Assembly (NCBI RefSeq): GCF_041379945.2
Contig: NZ_JBFTXJ020000012.1
Location: 1-64,000 of the forward strand
DNA from: Aneurinibacillus sp. REN35
Lineage (GTDB): Bacteria > Bacillota > Bacilli > Aneurinibacillales > Aneurinibacillaceae
DNA length: 64,000 bases
Direction of reading: 5' to 3'
Shown: positions 1-10,159 of the stretch, one piece after another
Layout of the letters: every line of letters starts with the position of its first letter
Position numbering within the stretch: the stretch's first letter is position 1
Translations under genes and position numbers: made by a program
Notes under the pieces: model-generated
Seen by the model: the letters and a program-made list of their open reading frames with translations, nothing else
Told to the model about the DNA's origin: nothing
Databases searched by the model: none

Positions 1-94
1 AGATATATTTACTCGCACACATCGAGTGTCACTGTTCAGTTTTCAAGGAACTTATCTTGCGCGCTTTCGCGCTGTGCCGTTTCTCAGCGGCGAC
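1..94 (-). other. Leader of an rRNA operon lying beyond the left edge
   Basis: Read on the minus strand, positions 53-34 carry GTTCCTTGAAAACTGAACAG. This resembles the conserved BoxA-like/processing sequence found just before 16S or 23S rRNA genes in Bacillales. Two small GC hairpins precede it (about 88-73 and 69-56). The rRNA gene itself is not in the window, so the identity rests on the motif and on the strong promoter upstream. Confidence 0.65.
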
Positions 95-100
95 TTTATT

Positions 101-129
101 ATCTTATTACACATTCAGATTAATTGCAA
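101..129 (-). promoter_or_regulatory. Sigma-A promoter, probably of the rRNA operon
   Basis: The -35 box TTGCAA (124-129) and -10 box TAAGAT (101-106) are separated by 17 bases. A-rich sequence lies upstream of the -35 box, as in an UP element. Transcription would run off the left edge through the BoxA-like leader. Confidence 0.65.
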
Positions 130-243
130 GCACTTTTTCAAAAAACTTTTTCGTGCAACGTATAAGATATATTTTTTACAGCGATAATTAACAATTTATC
201 ATGTCTAGAAGCAAAATACAACTGTTATTTTACGCCAGTATAA

Positions 244-277
244 TAAAAAGCGGCACAGTATTTACTGACCGCTTTTT
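244..277 (-). terminator. Intrinsic terminator of the his operon
   Basis: On the minus strand a stem AAAAAGCGG/CCGCTTTTT encloses an inner CAGTA/TACTG stem and is followed by a T-rich tract. It lies 26 bases after the hisIE stop and ends the histidine operon before the rRNA promoter. Confidence 0.85.
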
Positions 278-302
278 CACTCACAATCACATGATTGATC
301 AA

Positions 303-938
303 CTATTTTACGTGCCGCTTTTCAAGCTCCTGAAGCACTGCATCCAGCGAAAGCTTTTGTTCACGCAGCAGGACGAGCAGATGAAACAGCAAGTCAGCCG
401 CTTCATACCTTAATTCATCATGGCTGCGGTTTTTTGCCGCAATAATAACCTCGCTCGCCTCTTCGCCTACCTTCTTCAGAATCTTATCCACGCCTTCTGT
501 AAACAAGTAGGTCGTATATGATCCTTCCGGCATCTCGGCTTCACGCTTGGCAATCAGTGCCTCGAGCTGGTTGAAAATAGCGAAGCGGTCTTCTTCCACT
601 GCCTGACGATCCTCGTTACCGGACAGCAGCGAATCCGTAAAGCAGGAGTATACATTTTTATGACAGGCCGGTCCGTTTGGAATGACCTTTACAACAAGCG
701 CATCACGATCACAGTCATACAAAACATCGATCACCTGCTGGGTATTACCTGATGTTGCTCCTTTATGCCACAGTTCTTGGCGCGATCGGCTCCAAAACCA
801 TGTCTCACGCGTTTCCAGTGTTTTCGCTAGCGACTCCTTATTCATATAGGCAAGCGTCAGTACCTCTTTGCTCTGTGCGTCCTGAACAACTGCCGGTAAC
901 AGGCCGTTCTCATCGAATGTAATACTCTCCAAATCCAT
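303..938 (-). CDS. hisI: HisIE bifunctional phosphoribosyl-AMP cyclohydrolase / phosphoribosyl-ATP pyrophosphatase
   Basis: Catalyses steps 2 and 3 of histidine synthesis in the cytoplasm: pyrophosphate removal from PR-ATP, then ring opening of PR-AMP. The 211-residue protein has an N-terminal HisI domain (about 1-110, with the metal-binding stretch [11 protein letters not shown] and PNGPACH). The C-terminal HisE domain (about 115-205) has the MazG-like helices [12 protein letters not shown] and [13 protein letters not shown]. The fused form is normal for Bacilli. It is the last gene of the his operon and begins directly after hisF, followed by a terminator. Confidence 0.96.
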   Translation of the reverse strand: MDLESITFDENGLLPAVVQDAQSKEVLTLAYMNKESLAKTLETRETWFWSRSRQELWHKGATSGNTQQVIDVLYDCDRDALVVKVIPNGPACHKNVYSCFTDSLLSGNEDRQAVEEDRFAIFNQLEALIAKREAEMPEGSYTTYLFTEGVDKILKKVGEEASEVIIAAKNRSHDELRYEAADLLFHLLVLLREQKLSLDAVLQELEKRHVK

Positions 939-1715
939 TTATATCGTCTCCTCTACCATACGCATCTCGATGTTTTTATCATGCAGATATTGTTTGACTT
1001 CTTTAATGGATGTTTCTTTATAATGAAAGATCGATGCAGCCAGGGCTGCATCTGCTTTGCCCTCCACAAACGCATCATAAAAGTGCTCTTTTGAGCCTGC
1101 GCCGCCGGATGCAATCACCGGAATGCGCACCGCTTCCGAAATGGCTCGCGTCAAGGCGAGGGCAAATCCGTCTTTTTGACCGTCGCAGTCCATACTTGTC
1201 AAAAGAATCTCACCTGCACCCAGCGCCTCGACCCGTCTGGCCCACTCTACGGCATCCATTCCGGTCGCCTGTCGGCCGCCATGTGTATAGACTTCCCAGC
1301 CTTCTCCATTCTCACGCGCCTTGGCATCGATCGCAACGACAACGCACTGACTGCCGAAGACTTCAGCGCCTTCCTGTACAAGCTCTGGTCTTTTCACTGC
1401 AGCCGTATTGACCGATACTTTGTCTGCACCTGCGCGTAGAATTCGGCGCATATCATCCACTGTATTAATGCCGCCGCCTACCGTAAAAGGAATGGTCACA
1501 TTTGCTGCCGTTTCCTCCACTACTTCTACCATGGTCTCCCGTCCTTCATGTGAAGCGGAAATGTCGAGAAACACGAGCTCATCGGCACCTTCTTCGCTAT
1601 AGCGCTTGGCCAGTTCCACCGGATCACCCGCATCCCGCAGGTTGACGAAGCTAACACCCTTAACGACACGTCCTTCTTTTACATCTAGACAAGGAATGAT
1701 TCGTTTGGCCAGCAT
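939..1715 (-). CDS. hisF: HisF, imidazole glycerol phosphate synthase cyclase subunit
   Basis: Uses ammonia delivered by HisH to convert PRFAR into imidazole glycerol phosphate and AICAR. The (beta/alpha)8 barrel starts [20 protein letters not shown], with the first catalytic Asp in CLDV and the second in VVVAIDAKA. The open frame extends 34 codons upstream into hisA. I place the start at 1715 because AGGAGGGG lies just upstream there, the protein becomes the usual 258 residues, and the start then sits one base beyond the hisA stop. Forms a heterodimer with HisH, encoded in the same operon. Confidence 0.96.
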   Translation of the reverse strand: MLAKRIIPCLDVKEGRVVKGVSFVNLRDAGDPVELAKRYSEEGADELVFLDISASHEGRETMVEVVEETAANVTIPFTVGGGINTVDDMRRILRAGADKVSVNTAAVKRPELVQEGAEVFGSQCVVVAIDAKARENGEGWEVYTHGGRQATGMDAVEWARRVEALGAGEILLTSMDCDGQKDGFALALTRAISEAVRIPVIASGGAGSKEHFYDAFVEGKADAALAASIFHYKETSIKEVKQYLHDKNIEMRMVEETI

Positions 1716-1716
1716 G

Positions 1717-2454
1717 TCAGATCCCCTCCTGTATGCGCTGCAGCACTTGCGGCAGCTGAACGCGATCCGTATACAGCGCCTTTCCGACAATAGCGCCGCC
1801 CACTCCCTCCGCTGCATAGCGCGCCAGCTCTACGATATCCTGTTCGACGCTTACACCGCCGGATGCGATGACATCCTTGCCTGTAGCCCGGGCTAATTGC
1901 ACAATGGCCTCTGTGTTCGGTCCTTCCAGCGTACCGTCACGCGATATATCTGTATAAATAAAGGTTTCCGCTCCCTTGGCAATCAGCACCTTTGCCAGTT
2001 CTTCCGCCGTCACTTCTGATGTCGTCAGCCAGCCGTGCGTTGCCACGTAGCCATTCCTCGCATCAATACCAATCGCAACCTTATCTCCATACTTCGCTAA
2101 CACCTGCTCGGTAAACGGCTGATCCTGAATCGCGGCCGTACCAAGGATAACCCGGCTGACACCGCCCTCGATATACCGATCAATGTCTTCCATGCGCCGC
2201 AGCCCGCCGCCGATCTGTACGGGCACATCCAGTGCACGTGCAATATCCAATACGATGCCATTATTCACAGGCTGTCCTGCCTTGGCACCGTCCAAATCAA
2301 CGAGGTGAATCCACTCGGCTCCCTGCACGGCCCACTGCTTCGCCATCTCCACAGGTGAATCGCCGTACACCGTCTCCTGATTGTAATCGCCCTGCAGCAG
2401 GCGGACGCATTTTCCGCCGCGAATGTCGATTGCAGGATACACAATAAAACTCAT
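1717..2454 (-). CDS. hisA: HisA, ProFAR isomerase
   Basis: Isomerises ProFAR to PRFAR, the fourth step of histidine synthesis. The 245-residue (beta/alpha)8 barrel has catalytic Asp10 in [14 protein letters not shown] and the second Asp in [14 protein letters not shown]. The paired phosphate-binding loops VQIGGGLR and VIASGGV are both present. It sits between hisH and hisF, with its stop one base from the hisF start, which suggests translational coupling. Confidence 0.96.
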   Translation of the reverse strand: MSFIVYPAIDIRGGKCVRLLQGDYNQETVYGDSPVEMAKQWAVQGAEWIHLVDLDGAKAGQPVNNGIVLDIARALDVPVQIGGGLRRMEDIDRYIEGGVSRVILGTAAIQDQPFTEQVLAKYGDKVAIGIDARNGYVATHGWLTTSEVTAEELAKVLIAKGAETFIYTDISRDGTLEGPNTEAIVQLARATGKDVIASGGVSVEQDIVELARYAAEGVGGAIVGKALYTDRVQLPQVLQRIQEGI

Positions 2455-2477
2455 CTCTCTACTCCCTCTCCATCGAT

Positions 2478-3104
2478 CTATCGTTTTGTTGACGCCGTCT
2501 CACATAACTTCGCAAAGTTCTCCAGCAGCTGCATGCCAACCGTTCCGCTTTTCTCCGGATGGAACTGCATACCGTACACATTTCCCCGGCCGACAATGCC
2601 CGGTACTTCCTGATGATAATCAGCCGTGGCCAGAAGCACCGGACGGTTTTCTTCTGTAGGCTGGAGAAAATACGAGTGAACGAAATACACGTATCCTTCC
2701 TCCACCCCGGAAAAAATGCGGTTCTTCTGTAAAAAGTCCAGCCGATTCCAGCCCATATGCGGAATTTTATAATCGCCGGAGAAGCGAAGCACCCGTCCCG
2801 GAAGAATGCCCAGACCTTCATGCTCGCCGTGCTCCGTACTGCTGGCAAACAACAGCTGCATCCCAAGACAGATGCCGAGCAGCGGCTTCCCACTGGCCGC
2901 AAATTGACGGATCGGCTCCTCCAGGCCGCGCTCTTTGAGGTTCTTCATCGCATCGCCGAACGCGCCAACGCCGGGAAGAATCGCGCCTTCCGCCTGATTT
3001 AACGCTTCCTCATCCGATACGAATGCATACTCATAGCCGAGCCGCTCCACCGCTTTGCTTACGCTGTGAAGATTGCCCATTCCATAGTCGATAATCGCAA
3101 TCAT
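2478..3104 (-). CDS. hisH: HisH, glutamine amidotransferase subunit of IGP synthase
   Basis: Hydrolyses glutamine and channels ammonia to HisF. It is a class I glutamine amidotransferase of 208 residues with the nucleophile Cys79 in [12 protein letters not shown]. The His-Glu pair is in QFHPEKSG, and the oxyanion-region motif is [10 protein letters not shown]. The start follows the hisB stop by two bases. Full length, with no odd features. Confidence 0.95.
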   Translation of the reverse strand: MIAIIDYGMGNLHSVSKAVERLGYEYAFVSDEEALNQAEGAILPGVGAFGDAMKNLKERGLEEPIRQFAASGKPLLGICLGMQLLFASSTEHGEHEGLGILPGRVLRFSGDYKIPHMGWNRLDFLQKNRIFSGVEEGYVYFVHSYFLQPTEENRPVLLATADYHQEVPGIVGRGNVYGMQFHPEKSGTVGMQLLENFAKLCETASTKR

Positions 3105-3106
3105 GT

Positions 3107-3691
3107 TTACAACATCCCTTTCGTTGACGGGACCCCTTTCACCCGCGGGTCAATCATCGTCGCTTCATCCAGTGCACGGCCCAGCGCTTTAAACACCGCT
3201 TCGATCATATGGTGCGTATTGTGTCCGTAATGCACAATAATATGAAGGGTAATGCGTGCTTCAAGTGCCAGCTTCCAGAAAAACTCATGGAAGAGCTCCA
3301 CCGGGAAGTTTCCTACATTCGCGGAGGGAAATTCGGCACGGTATTCAAGATGCGGCCGGTTGCTGATATCGACGATTACCTGACCGAGCGCTTCGTCCAT
3401 CGGCACAAATACGCTACTGTAGCGTTTGATGCCTTTTTTGTCACCAAGCGCTTCACGGAACGCCTGTCCAAGACAGATGGCGATGTCCTCTACCGTATGA
3501 TGGTAATCGATCTCGATATCGCCTTTTGCCTGTACATGTAAATCAAATTGTCCATGCTTCGTGAACAAATCAAGCATATGATCAAGGAAGGGAACATCGG
3601 TTGCAAGCTCTGTTTTCCCCTCGCCATCTACATTAAATCGAAGCTGAATATCCGTTTCATTCGTTTTGCGTGCAATCGATGCTGTTCTCAT
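3107..3691 (-). CDS. hisB: HisB, imidazoleglycerol-phosphate dehydratase
   Basis: Dehydrates IGP to imidazole acetol phosphate. The 194-residue monofunctional form (no phosphatase domain) is the one usual in Gram-positives. Metal-binding histidine clusters are visible in [27 protein letters not shown] and [16 protein letters not shown]. The start codon overlaps the hisD stop (ATGA). Confidence 0.96.
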   Translation of the reverse strand: MRTASIARKTNETDIQLRFNVDGEGKTELATDVPFLDHMLDLFTKHGQFDLHVQAKGDIEIDYHHTVEDIAICLGQAFREALGDKKGIKRYSSVFVPMDEALGQVIVDISNRPHLEYRAEFPSANVGNFPVELFHEFFWKLALEARITLHIIVHYGHNTHHMIEAVFKALGRALDEATMIDPRVKGVPSTKGML

Positions 3692-4983
3692 TGCCTGTTA
3701 TCCTCCTGTTTCCGTTCGTTATCTAAACGGACCGCAATGGCCCGTGCATGCGCTTCTAACCCTTCCTGACGGGCGAGCGCAACGATTTTATCTCCATGTG
3801 CCAGCAAATCCTGAAGGCTGTATGAGATGAGGCTTGATTTTTTCAGGAAATCATCCACATTTAGCGGCGAGGAGAAGCGCGCCGTACCATTGGTAGGCAG
3901 CACATGATTCGGCCCAGCAAAATAATCGCCAACAGGCTCCGAGCTGTAGGCACCAAGGAAAATTGCGCCCGCATTTTTAATCTGTCCAAGGTAGGCCATC
4001 GGGTCCTCTACCATCACCTCAAGGTGCTCTGGTGCCAGGCGGTTGACAACATCCAATGCCTCAGCCATGTCTTCGACAATGCAAATCGCCCCGTGATTAC
4101 GAACAGAAGCCTCCGCGATATCTCTGCGCGGCAGGGAAGCAAGCTGTGCCTCCACTTCCTGCTGCACGGCCTGCGCCAGCTCCCGGCAGGTTGTCACCAG
4201 AACGGCCGAAGCCAGCATGTCGTGCTCAGCCTGTGAAAGCAGATCAGCGGCCACATAAACCGGATTGGCGGTTTGATCTGCCAATACGACGATCTCGCTC
4301 GGACCTGCGACCATATCAATATCGACCAGACCGAACACCTCACGCTTTGCCAGCGCCACATAAATATTGCCCGGCCCCACAATTTTATCGACAGGCTTAA
4401 TCGTTTCCGTTCCATATGTCAGCGCCGCAATCGCCTGTGCGCCCCCTACTTTATACACTTCCGATACACCCAGCTCATCCGCGGCAGCCAATACACCTGG
4501 ATTGACTTTCCCATCCTTGCCGGGAGGCGTTACCATCACGATTTCTTCCACGCCAGCCACTTGTGCAGGAATGGCATTCATCAGCACCGAGGATGGGTAC
4601 GCTGCCGTTCCGCCCGGCACATACAAGCCTACGCGCTGCAGCGGGCGAATCAACTGCCCGAGCATCGTCCCCGATTCCCGGGTCGTCATCCATGATTGAC
4701 GCATCTGTCGGCTGTGATAATCGCGGATGTTTGCCGCGGCTTCCCGAATCGCTGCAAGCACGGTCGGATCCAACTCTTCAAACGCCTGACGAAATTCCCC
4801 TTCCGTCACCCGCATGGAATCCAGTTGGATGCGATCAAATTGCTCGGTAAAGCGAAGCACCGCTGCATCCCCTTCTTTTTTTACCGCCTGTAAAATCTCC
4901 AGCACCACAGCACGCTGCGTTTCCGTTCCCGCTTCCACATCGCGGCGGGTCGAAAAATTCGCGGCTTCCACAATCTTCATCAT
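3688..4983 (-). CDS. hisD: HisD, histidinol dehydrogenase
   Basis: Zinc- and NAD-dependent oxidation of L-histidinol to L-histidine, the last two steps. The protein has 431 residues with family signatures [31 protein letters not shown] (NAD-binding region), LLSQAEHD and [14 protein letters not shown]. It is three bases downstream of hisG and overlaps hisB by four bases. Confidence 0.96.
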   Translation of the reverse strand: MMKIVEAANFSTRRDVEAGTETQRAVVLEILQAVKKEGDAAVLRFTEQFDRIQLDSMRVTEGEFRQAFEELDPTVLAAIREAAANIRDYHSRQMRQSWMTTRESGTMLGQLIRPLQRVGLYVPGGTAAYPSSVLMNAIPAQVAGVEEIVMVTPPGKDGKVNPGVLAAADELGVSEVYKVGGAQAIAALTYGTETIKPVDKIVGPGNIYVALAKREVFGLVDIDMVAGPSEIVVLADQTANPVYVAADLLSQAEHDMLASAVLVTTCRELAQAVQQEVEAQLASLPRRDIAEASVRNHGAICIVEDMAEALDVVNRLAPEHLEVMVEDPMAYLGQIKNAGAIFLGAYSSEPVGDYFAGPNHVLPTNGTARFSSPLNVDDFLKKSSLISYSLQDLLAHGDKIVALARQEGLEAHARAIAVRLDNERKQEDNRQ

Positions 4984-4986
4984 GAC

Positions 4987-5634
4987 TTACCTCTCCTCTA
5001 CAATCGAAGCGAATTTCTCGTATATGTAATCCACTGCTTCATTCTTCATCCGATAGCTTACCCGGTTGGCAATCAGTCGGGTTGTAATCGGCATAATTTC
5101 TTCCAATTCTACCAGACCGTTTTCTTTTAACGTGCGTCCTGTGGAGACAATATCGACGATCCGGTCCGCCAGGCCGATGAGCGGAGCCAATTCAATGGAG
5201 CCGTTGAGCTTAATGACCTCCACCTGCTGGCCCTGTTCACGAAAATATTTGGAGGCAACGCGCGGATACTTGGTAGCGACGCGCGGCGCAGCCGTGCCGG
5301 ACGGCTTCCAGTCAGGCAGCCCTGCCACGGAGATGCGGCAGCGGCTGATCTGCAGATCGAGCAGTTCATAGACATTTCGGCCCTCTTCCAGCAGCACATC
5401 TTTTCCGACAACGCCAATATCGGCCACTCCATACTCCACATAGGTCGGTACATCGGTCGGCTTGGCAAGAATGAAGTCCAGATTGGCTTCCGGAACCGGC
5501 ACGATCAGCTTGCGCGAATCATCAAATTCTGGGGGAAGCGGAACGCCGGCTTTGCGCAACAGATCGGCCGCTTCTTCAAAGATTCGTCCCTTTGGCATTG
5601 CAATGATGAGCTTTTCCTGTGCATTTACTGCCAT
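4987..5634 (-). CDS. hisG: HisG, ATP phosphoribosyltransferase (short form)
   Basis: First committed step: ATP plus PRPP gives PR-ATP. At 215 residues it is the short HisGS form, which lacks the C-terminal ACT-like regulatory domain and needs HisZ for activity and histidine feedback. Motifs include [11 protein letters not shown], the strand pattern VVGKDVLLE and the PRPP loop [14 protein letters not shown]. The start overlaps the hisZ stop by ten bases, with GGAGG seven bases before the ATG. The short length is not a truncation, because hisZ is present. Confidence 0.95.
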   Translation of the reverse strand: MAVNAQEKLIIAMPKGRIFEEAADLLRKAGVPLPPEFDDSRKLIVPVPEANLDFILAKPTDVPTYVEYGVADIGVVGKDVLLEEGRNVYELLDLQISRCRISVAGLPDWKPSGTAAPRVATKYPRVASKYFREQGQQVEVIKLNGSIELAPLIGLADRIVDIVSTGRTLKENGLVELEEIMPITTRLIANRVSYRMKNEAVDYIYEKFASIVEER

Positions 5635-6800
5635 GTCGCTTCCTCCCCTGTCATATCGATAACTTCAGCATATTGCGAAAAATCAACCTGGTTTGATTCT
5701 TCCTTCCGCTGCGTGATCACGACCGTATTGTCCTGCGCACGCAAAGCTCTGGCCTTCTCCAGCGCTGCGCTGCGCTGTTCTGCGCGGTATAAAATAAGAA
5801 ACCGCCTTGCCTTCTCCATCTGATAGTCTGCCGCCTCCAGCAGGCTGTCCATCTGTATCGCGAACCCGGTCGCAGGACACGGGCGTCCGAACTGTGCCAG
5901 CAGCCCGTCATAACGGCCACCGGTGCATATGGAGAAGCCCTGATTCGCCGCATAGCCCTCAAATAAAATACCTGTGTAATAATCAAGATTGCTCAGCAGA
6001 TTCAAGTCTAGCAGTACATATTGATCCACCTGGTAGGCTTCCAGCGCCTCCCACAGCTCACGCAGATTGCGAACCGCTTTGCGTGCCTGACCGTTCACTG
6101 TTATGGCTTCAGCGCGCTCTAACAATTCCTTGCCTCCGCGCAGCTTGAGCAGCTCGCATAAGCGGGACGTCCCTTCCTCGGACAGTCCCAGCCCGTGCAC
6201 ATACTGGCGGAACCCTACGTAATCCCGGTTATACAAATATTCCTTGAGCTTCTCACAGTCATCTTTCTCTTCTACGATCTCTTCTAATAATCCTTCTAAA
6301 AATCCGATATGTCCAACCGCAATCTTGAACACGGAAACACCGGCCGCCTTCAGCACGGACACTGCCAGCGCAATCGCCTCAGCATCGGCATCCACCGACG
6401 CCTGGCCGATGCACTCGATCCCAAGCTGCGTAAACTCGGCATTGCGGCCCGCTTCATTTTTCTGTGCTCGGAATACATTGGCCGTGTACATGAGGCGCAG
6501 CGGCAGCGGCTCCTCCTTCATCAGCGAAGAAGCGACCCGGGCAATCGGCGCCGTCATATCGGGACGAAGCACCACCGTCTTCCCCTCGCTGTCCAGCAAT
6601 TTAAACAATCTATTATCAAGCGTGGCGCTCGCAGCGCCGACGGTATCATAGTACTCAAGAGTCGGTGTACTAATTTCACGGTAGCCCCACTGCTGCATGC
6701 AGCCTTTGACCTGGCCCTCCAGCCAGCGCTGCTCTTCCAGCACATCAGGTAGAATATCCCGCATGCCCAACGGCTTCTCAAACCCCAACGGTTTTGACAT
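5625..6800 (-). CDS. hisZ: HisZ, regulatory subunit of ATP phosphoribosyltransferase
   Basis: A HisRS-like protein without tRNA-charging function that forms an octamer with short HisG and gives histidine sensitivity. Class II synthetase-like motifs are seen in [26 protein letters not shown] and [14 protein letters not shown]. The frame opens with GTG at 6812, but AGGAG is eleven bases from the ATG at 6800 and touches the GTG, so I take 6800 (391 residues). It is the first gene of the his operon, as in B. subtilis. Confidence 0.93.
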   Translation of the reverse strand: MSKPLGFEKPLGMRDILPDVLEEQRWLEGQVKGCMQQWGYREISTPTLEYYDTVGAASATLDNRLFKLLDSEGKTVVLRPDMTAPIARVASSLMKEEPLPLRLMYTANVFRAQKNEAGRNAEFTQLGIECIGQASVDADAEAIALAVSVLKAAGVSVFKIAVGHIGFLEGLLEEIVEEKDDCEKLKEYLYNRDYVGFRQYVHGLGLSEEGTSRLCELLKLRGGKELLERAEAITVNGQARKAVRNLRELWEALEAYQVDQYVLLDLNLLSNLDYYTGILFEGYAANQGFSICTGGRYDGLLAQFGRPCPATGFAIQMDSLLEAADYQMEKARRFLILYRAEQRSAALEKARALRAQDNTVVITQRKEESNQVDFSQYAEVIDMTGEEATWQ

Positions 6801-6867
6801 CCTGCTTTCCACTCCTCGTCTTATCCTTTACTATGGTAGAGAACTAAAGGATTTTCTTGTTGAATGT

Positions 6868-6896
6868 AGTCTAACACTCCCATTCTTATCCGTCAA
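6868..6896 (-). promoter_or_regulatory. Sigma-A promoter of the his operon
   Basis: TTGACG (6891-6896) and TAGACT (6868-6873) are spaced by 17 bases. The predicted leader to hisZ is only about 60 bases, too short for a T-box or a histidine attenuator. Control by a repressor or by promoter strength is more likely. Confidence 0.7.
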
Positions 6897-6943
6897 CCAC
6901 TTCTGTTAAACCGTTAAAATTGTAAGCGCTATCTCTTTTTGCA

Positions 6944-6977
6944 TAAAAAAAGCGAACCGGTTTCATACCGATTCGCT
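6944..6977 (-). terminator. Intrinsic terminator after yvoF
   Basis: On the minus strand the hairpin AGCGAATCGGT...ACCGGTTCGCT is followed by a run of seven T. It separates the hprK-lgt-ppaX-yvoF transcript from the his promoter. Confidence 0.85.
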
Positions 6978-6992
6978 CGTGTTTTCATGCTT

Positions 6993-7496
6993 CTACTCCG
7001 ATAGATTGCCCGCCTGTCTGATAATGCGCATGGGGTTACCGCCAACAAAGGCGCCTGCCGGCACATCAGCATTGACAAGAGTCGCCGCCGAGACGACCGC
7101 ACCGTCACCGATCGTCACGCCGGGCAGAACTGTAGAATTGGCGCCGATCATTACGCCGGAGCCGATCTTCACATCACCTAGACGATACTCCTCTATCAAA
7201 TACTCATGCGCAAGAATGGTTGTATTATAACCAATGATGCTGTTTGAGCCGATCGAAATGCGTTCCGGAAACATCGTATCCATCATCACCATTAAGGCTA
7301 CGGCTGTATTTTCGCCCACCTTCATGCCAAGAAAGGTGCGGTACATCCAGTTCTTCAGCGGCATCCAGGGCGTATAGCGCGCAAGCTGCACGACAGCAAA
7401 GCATTTCACTACTTTCCAGAAACTTATTGTCTTATACAATTGCCATAATGAATTCGCTCCCTGAACCGGATACCGCTCCGTCTGTCGTTTTGCCAT
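6993..7496 (-). CDS. yvoF: Hexapeptide-repeat acyltransferase, YvoF-like
   Basis: A 167-residue left-handed beta-helix protein of the maltose/galactoside O-acetyltransferase type. Hexapeptide turns are visible from about residue 55 (IGSNSIIGYNTTILAHEY, KIGSGVMIGANSTVLPGVTIGDGAVVSAATLV). It ends with the common GGNPMRII segment. The acyl acceptor is unknown. Its place between ppaX and hisZ is the same as yvoF of B. subtilis, which is why I use that name. It is probably co-transcribed with hprK, lgt and ppaX. Confidence 0.85.
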   Translation of the reverse strand: MAKRQTERYPVQGANSLWQLYKTISFWKVVKCFAVVQLARYTPWMPLKNWMYRTFLGMKVGENTAVALMVMMDTMFPERISIGSNSIIGYNTTILAHEYLIEEYRLGDVKIGSGVMIGANSTVLPGVTIGDGAVVSAATLVNADVPAGAFVGGNPMRIIRQAGNLSE

Positions 7497-7506
7497 AACC
7501 CACCCC

Positions 7507-8163
7507 TTACGACTGACGAATCGGCTGCTTCACAATCTGAATCAGATCGCTCATATCATTCAGCAAATAGGTCGGGTCAAATGTGGATAAAAAGGACGCG
7601 CCCTTCAAGCTCCAGGCCACACCTGCTGACGAGATGCCCGCATTGTGTGCGGCTTGAATGTCGTACTGGCTATCTCCTACCATCAGGGTACGTGCCGGGT
7701 CTGCTCCCAGCGCCCGCATGGCTTTCTCCACCGGCTCCGGATGCGGCTTATGATTCTCTGTATCCTGATAGGAGACGAACGTATCCATGTACTTATCCAG
7801 ACCAAACAAGCGCAAGCCCATCTCCGCTGTTTTCCGCTGCTTGGTCGTTACAATGCCCATCTTGATGTCCATCGCAGCCAGCTGCTCGATCGTCTCCAGC
7901 ACACGCGGAAACTCTTCCACCAGCTCGTCATGCACCTGTTCATTATGTGCGCGGTATACCTGAACCAGCTCTTCCGAACGATCCGGTCCGAACAGATCCA
8001 TCTGGTCATAAAGGGGCTTGCCCATATGAGGAATGATATCTTCACGCGTATACTTACCTGGATAAAACTTCTCCAGCGTATACATAAAGGACGTTAAAAT
8101 CAAATTATTCGTATCAATCAGCGTACCATCAAGGTCAAACAATACATATTGGTAACGATGCAT
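7507..8163 (-). CDS. ppaX: PpaX, HAD-family pyrophosphatase
   Basis: Hydrolyses the pyrophosphate released when HPrK phosphorolyses P-Ser-HPr. The 218-residue HAD hydrolase has motif I VLFDLDGTLIDTNN, motif II MGIVTTKQ and motif III/IV MVGDSQYDIQAAHNAG. The operon context with hprK and lgt supports PpaX rather than a phosphoglycolate phosphatase, whose sequence would be similar. Confidence 0.88.
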   Translation of the reverse strand: MHRYQYVLFDLDGTLIDTNNLILTSFMYTLEKFYPGKYTREDIIPHMGKPLYDQMDLFGPDRSEELVQVYRAHNEQVHDELVEEFPRVLETIEQLAAMDIKMGIVTTKQRKTAEMGLRLFGLDKYMDTFVSYQDTENHKPHPEPVEKAMRALGADPARTLMVGDSQYDIQAAHNAGISSAGVAWSLKGASFLSTFDPTYLLNDMSDLIQIVKQPIRQS

Positions 8164-8199
8164 GGAACCCCTTCTTTCTTTCTATAAAATCTCTTTTTC

Positions 8200-9027
8200 C
8201 TAGCCTTCCCCATACCGTTTCTTTGCAACGCCTGTTTTTCTCAATACCACCATCATGACGAGAGCAAGCGCGATCAGAACAAGGCTGATTACCTGTGCAA
8301 TGCGCAGCGTGTCCGTAAGCATTAAACTATCTGTCCGCAGCCCTTCTACAAAAAACCGTCCGATGGAATACCAAATCACGTAGCTGAGGAACAGATCCCC
8401 ACGGCGCAGTGCGACGACACGACGAATCGTAATCAGCAGAAGGACGCCCAGCAGATTCCATAACGATTCATACAAGAACGTCGGATGATAGTAGGAATAC
8501 GTATTCGTAAGTGGATCAAGAATGTACATCTGATCAATGATAAACTGTGGCAGATGCAGGCTCTGCAGAAACTCCAAACTTACCGGTCCACCGTGCGCTT
8601 CCTGATTCATAAAATTGCCCCAGCGGCCAATTGCTTGTCCGATCAGCAGGCTGGGCGCAACAATATCAGCAATCCGCCAGAAGGAAACCTTTTTCACACG
8701 CGAATAAATGTATGCGGTTAATACCGAGGCAATTAACGCCCCGTGAATGGCGATGCCCCCCTGCCAGATCGCAATAATCTCACCGGGATGCGAGCTGTAA
8801 TACTCATCCCAGCGGAAGACCACATAATAGATGCGAGCCCCGATAATTGCTGCGGGGACTGCATACATCACCACATCCATAATCGTTTCCGGGTCCATGC
8901 CGACCCGCTTCGCTTCGCGCAGCGCCATTAATAACCCAACGAGCGCTGCCGTTCCAAGAATAATCCCGTACCAGTGTATAGATAAAGGCCCCAGCTGCAG
9001 GGCGATCGGATCCAATGCCTTTGGCAT
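8200..9027 (-). CDS. lgt: Lgt, prolipoprotein diacylglyceryl transferase
   Basis: Membrane enzyme that moves a diacylglyceryl group from phosphatidylglycerol to the lipobox Cys of prolipoproteins. The protein is polytopic (about seven hydrophobic segments) with the Lgt signature [14 protein letters not shown] and the essential region [20 protein letters not shown] lies nine bases before the ATG at 9027, so I prefer this to the TTG at 9033. It serves lipoproteins such as the cytochrome c and ABC binding protein elsewhere in the window. Confidence 0.95.
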   Translation of the reverse strand: MPKALDPIALQLGPLSIHWYGIILGTAALVGLLMALREAKRVGMDPETIMDVVMYAVPAAIIGARIYYVVFRWDEYYSSHPGEIIAIWQGGIAIHGALIASVLTAYIYSRVKKVSFWRIADIVAPSLLIGQAIGRWGNFMNQEAHGGPVSLEFLQSLHLPQFIIDQMYILDPLTNTYSYYHPTFLYESLWNLLGVLLLITIRRVVALRRGDLFLSYVIWYSIGRFFVEGLRTDSLMLTDTLRIAQVISLVLIALALVMMVVLRKTGVAKKRYGEG

Positions 9028-9044
9028 ATTCAAAAACCCCCTCG

Positions 9045-9977
9045 TTAGATGTCTTCGACTGCGTCTTCAATTGTATCGGTCAGTTTTTTGCTGAAGACGA
9101 CCGCAGCGTTATAGCCCATGCGCTTCAGGCGGAAGTTCATGGATGCAACCTCGACAATCACCGCAAGATTTCGACCCGGACGTACTGGAATGGTAATCTG
9201 AGGCACTTCCGTATCCATAATTTTTATTTTTTCATCGTCCAATCCAAGACGATCATACATCTTATTCGGGTCCCAAATTTCGAGACGAATGACGAGCGAA
9301 ATTCGCTTATAATTGCGAATCGCACCCGCGCCAAACAATGTCATGACGTTAATAATGCCGACGCCGCGAATCTCAAGCAAATGCTGAATGAGCTCCGGCG
9401 CGCTTCCGATCAGTTGATTCTCCTGCGTCTGGCGGATCTCCACCGCATCATCTGCCACCAGACGATGCCCGCGCTTCACCAGCTCCAGCGCTGTCTCGCT
9501 TTTTCCGATAGAGCTCTGACCGACAAGCAGCACACCAACCCCATATACGTCTACCAATACACCATGCATTGTCGTCGTTGGTGCAAGGCGGCCTTCCAAA
9601 TATGTAGTAAGCTTACTTGACAGCTTTGTTGTTGGAAGAGGGGAGGTTAATACCGGAATGCCGCGTTCTTCAGCCAGATCAAGCAGCTCAGCGGGTGCTT
9701 CACACCCATGTGCAACACAAATGCATGGGGTCGCTTCTAGCAAAAGCTTATCGATCCGTTCCATGCGCTCCGGTGCGCTCAATGCCTCATAGAAGCTCAA
9801 TTCTGTCTTACCGAGAAGTTGAACGCGCTCGGACGCGTAGAATTCAAAATAACCAGCAATCTCAAGCCCCGGACGGCTAATGTCGCTTACGGTAACTTCA
9901 CGGCGTAATCCAGACTTGCCGCCCGCCACTTTCAGTTGAAAATGGTTAACAATGTCGCGTACATGGGTCTTTTTCAA
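9045..9977 (-). CDS. hprK: HprK, HPr kinase/phosphorylase
   Basis: Phosphorylates HPr on Ser46 in response to glycolytic intermediates and reverses this by phosphorolysis, which controls catabolite repression through CcpA. The Walker A loop is [14 protein letters not shown], and the C-terminal family signature region is [19 protein letters not shown]. The frame opens at a GTG (9986). A TTG at 9977 gives [10 protein letters not shown], the 310-residue length known in B. subtilis, and better spacing to AAAGG, so I chose it. Confidence 0.92.
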   Translation of the reverse strand: MKKTHVRDIVNHFQLKVAGGKSGLRREVTVSDISRPGLEIAGYFEFYASERVQLLGKTELSFYEALSAPERMERIDKLLLEATPCICVAHGCEAPAELLDLAEERGIPVLTSPLPTTKLSSKLTTYLEGRLAPTTTMHGVLVDVYGVGVLLVGQSSIGKSETALELVKRGHRLVADDAVEIRQTQENQLIGSAPELIQHLLEIRGVGIINVMTLFGAGAIRNYKRISLVIRLEIWDPNKMYDRLGLDDEKIKIMDTEVPQITIPVRPGRNLAVIVEVASMNFRLKRMGYNAAVVFSKKLTDTIEDAVEDI

Positions 9978-10010
9978 ACCTTCCACCCTTTCTCTCTAAA
10001 ATCATACCTT

Positions 10011-10040
10011 ATTGTATCATATCGCTTGTGTCATGTTGAA
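10011..10040 (-). promoter_or_regulatory. Probable sigma-A promoter of hprK-lgt-ppaX-yvoF
   Basis: TTCAAC (10035-10040) and TACAAT (10011-10016) are separated by 18 bases. An overlapping TATGAT lies beside the -10 box. The -35 match is moderate. Confidence 0.45.
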
Positions 10041-10084
10041 AGAAAGAGCAAGTGATTGAAGCAAATCATCACGCCTACAAAAAT

Positions 10085-10111
10085 AAAGAGACGGCTCATC
10101 GCCGCCTCTTT
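10085..10111 (-). terminator. Intrinsic terminator after uvrA
   Basis: On the minus strand, AAAGAGGCGGC-GATGA-GCCGTCTCTTT is followed by ATTTTTG. It lies about 50 bases after the uvrA stop. Confidence 0.82.
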
Positions 10112-10159
10112 ACAGGACCGCATGTATACCAGCCCTGCGTTAGTTGCTATTTCAATAGA

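Noticed and set aside
1010-1439. Long plus-strand open frames opposite hisF
   Set aside because: They lie antisense to a conserved gene, lack ribosome sites and encode low-complexity Pro/Arg/Ser-rich sequence typical of shadows.
4987-5634. hisG looks truncated (215 residues)
   Set aside because: It is the short HisGS form, which always occurs with hisZ, and hisZ is next to it.
6801-6900. T-box or histidine attenuator before hisZ
   Set aside because: The promoter leaves a leader of only about 60 bases, with no T-box sequence or terminator pair.
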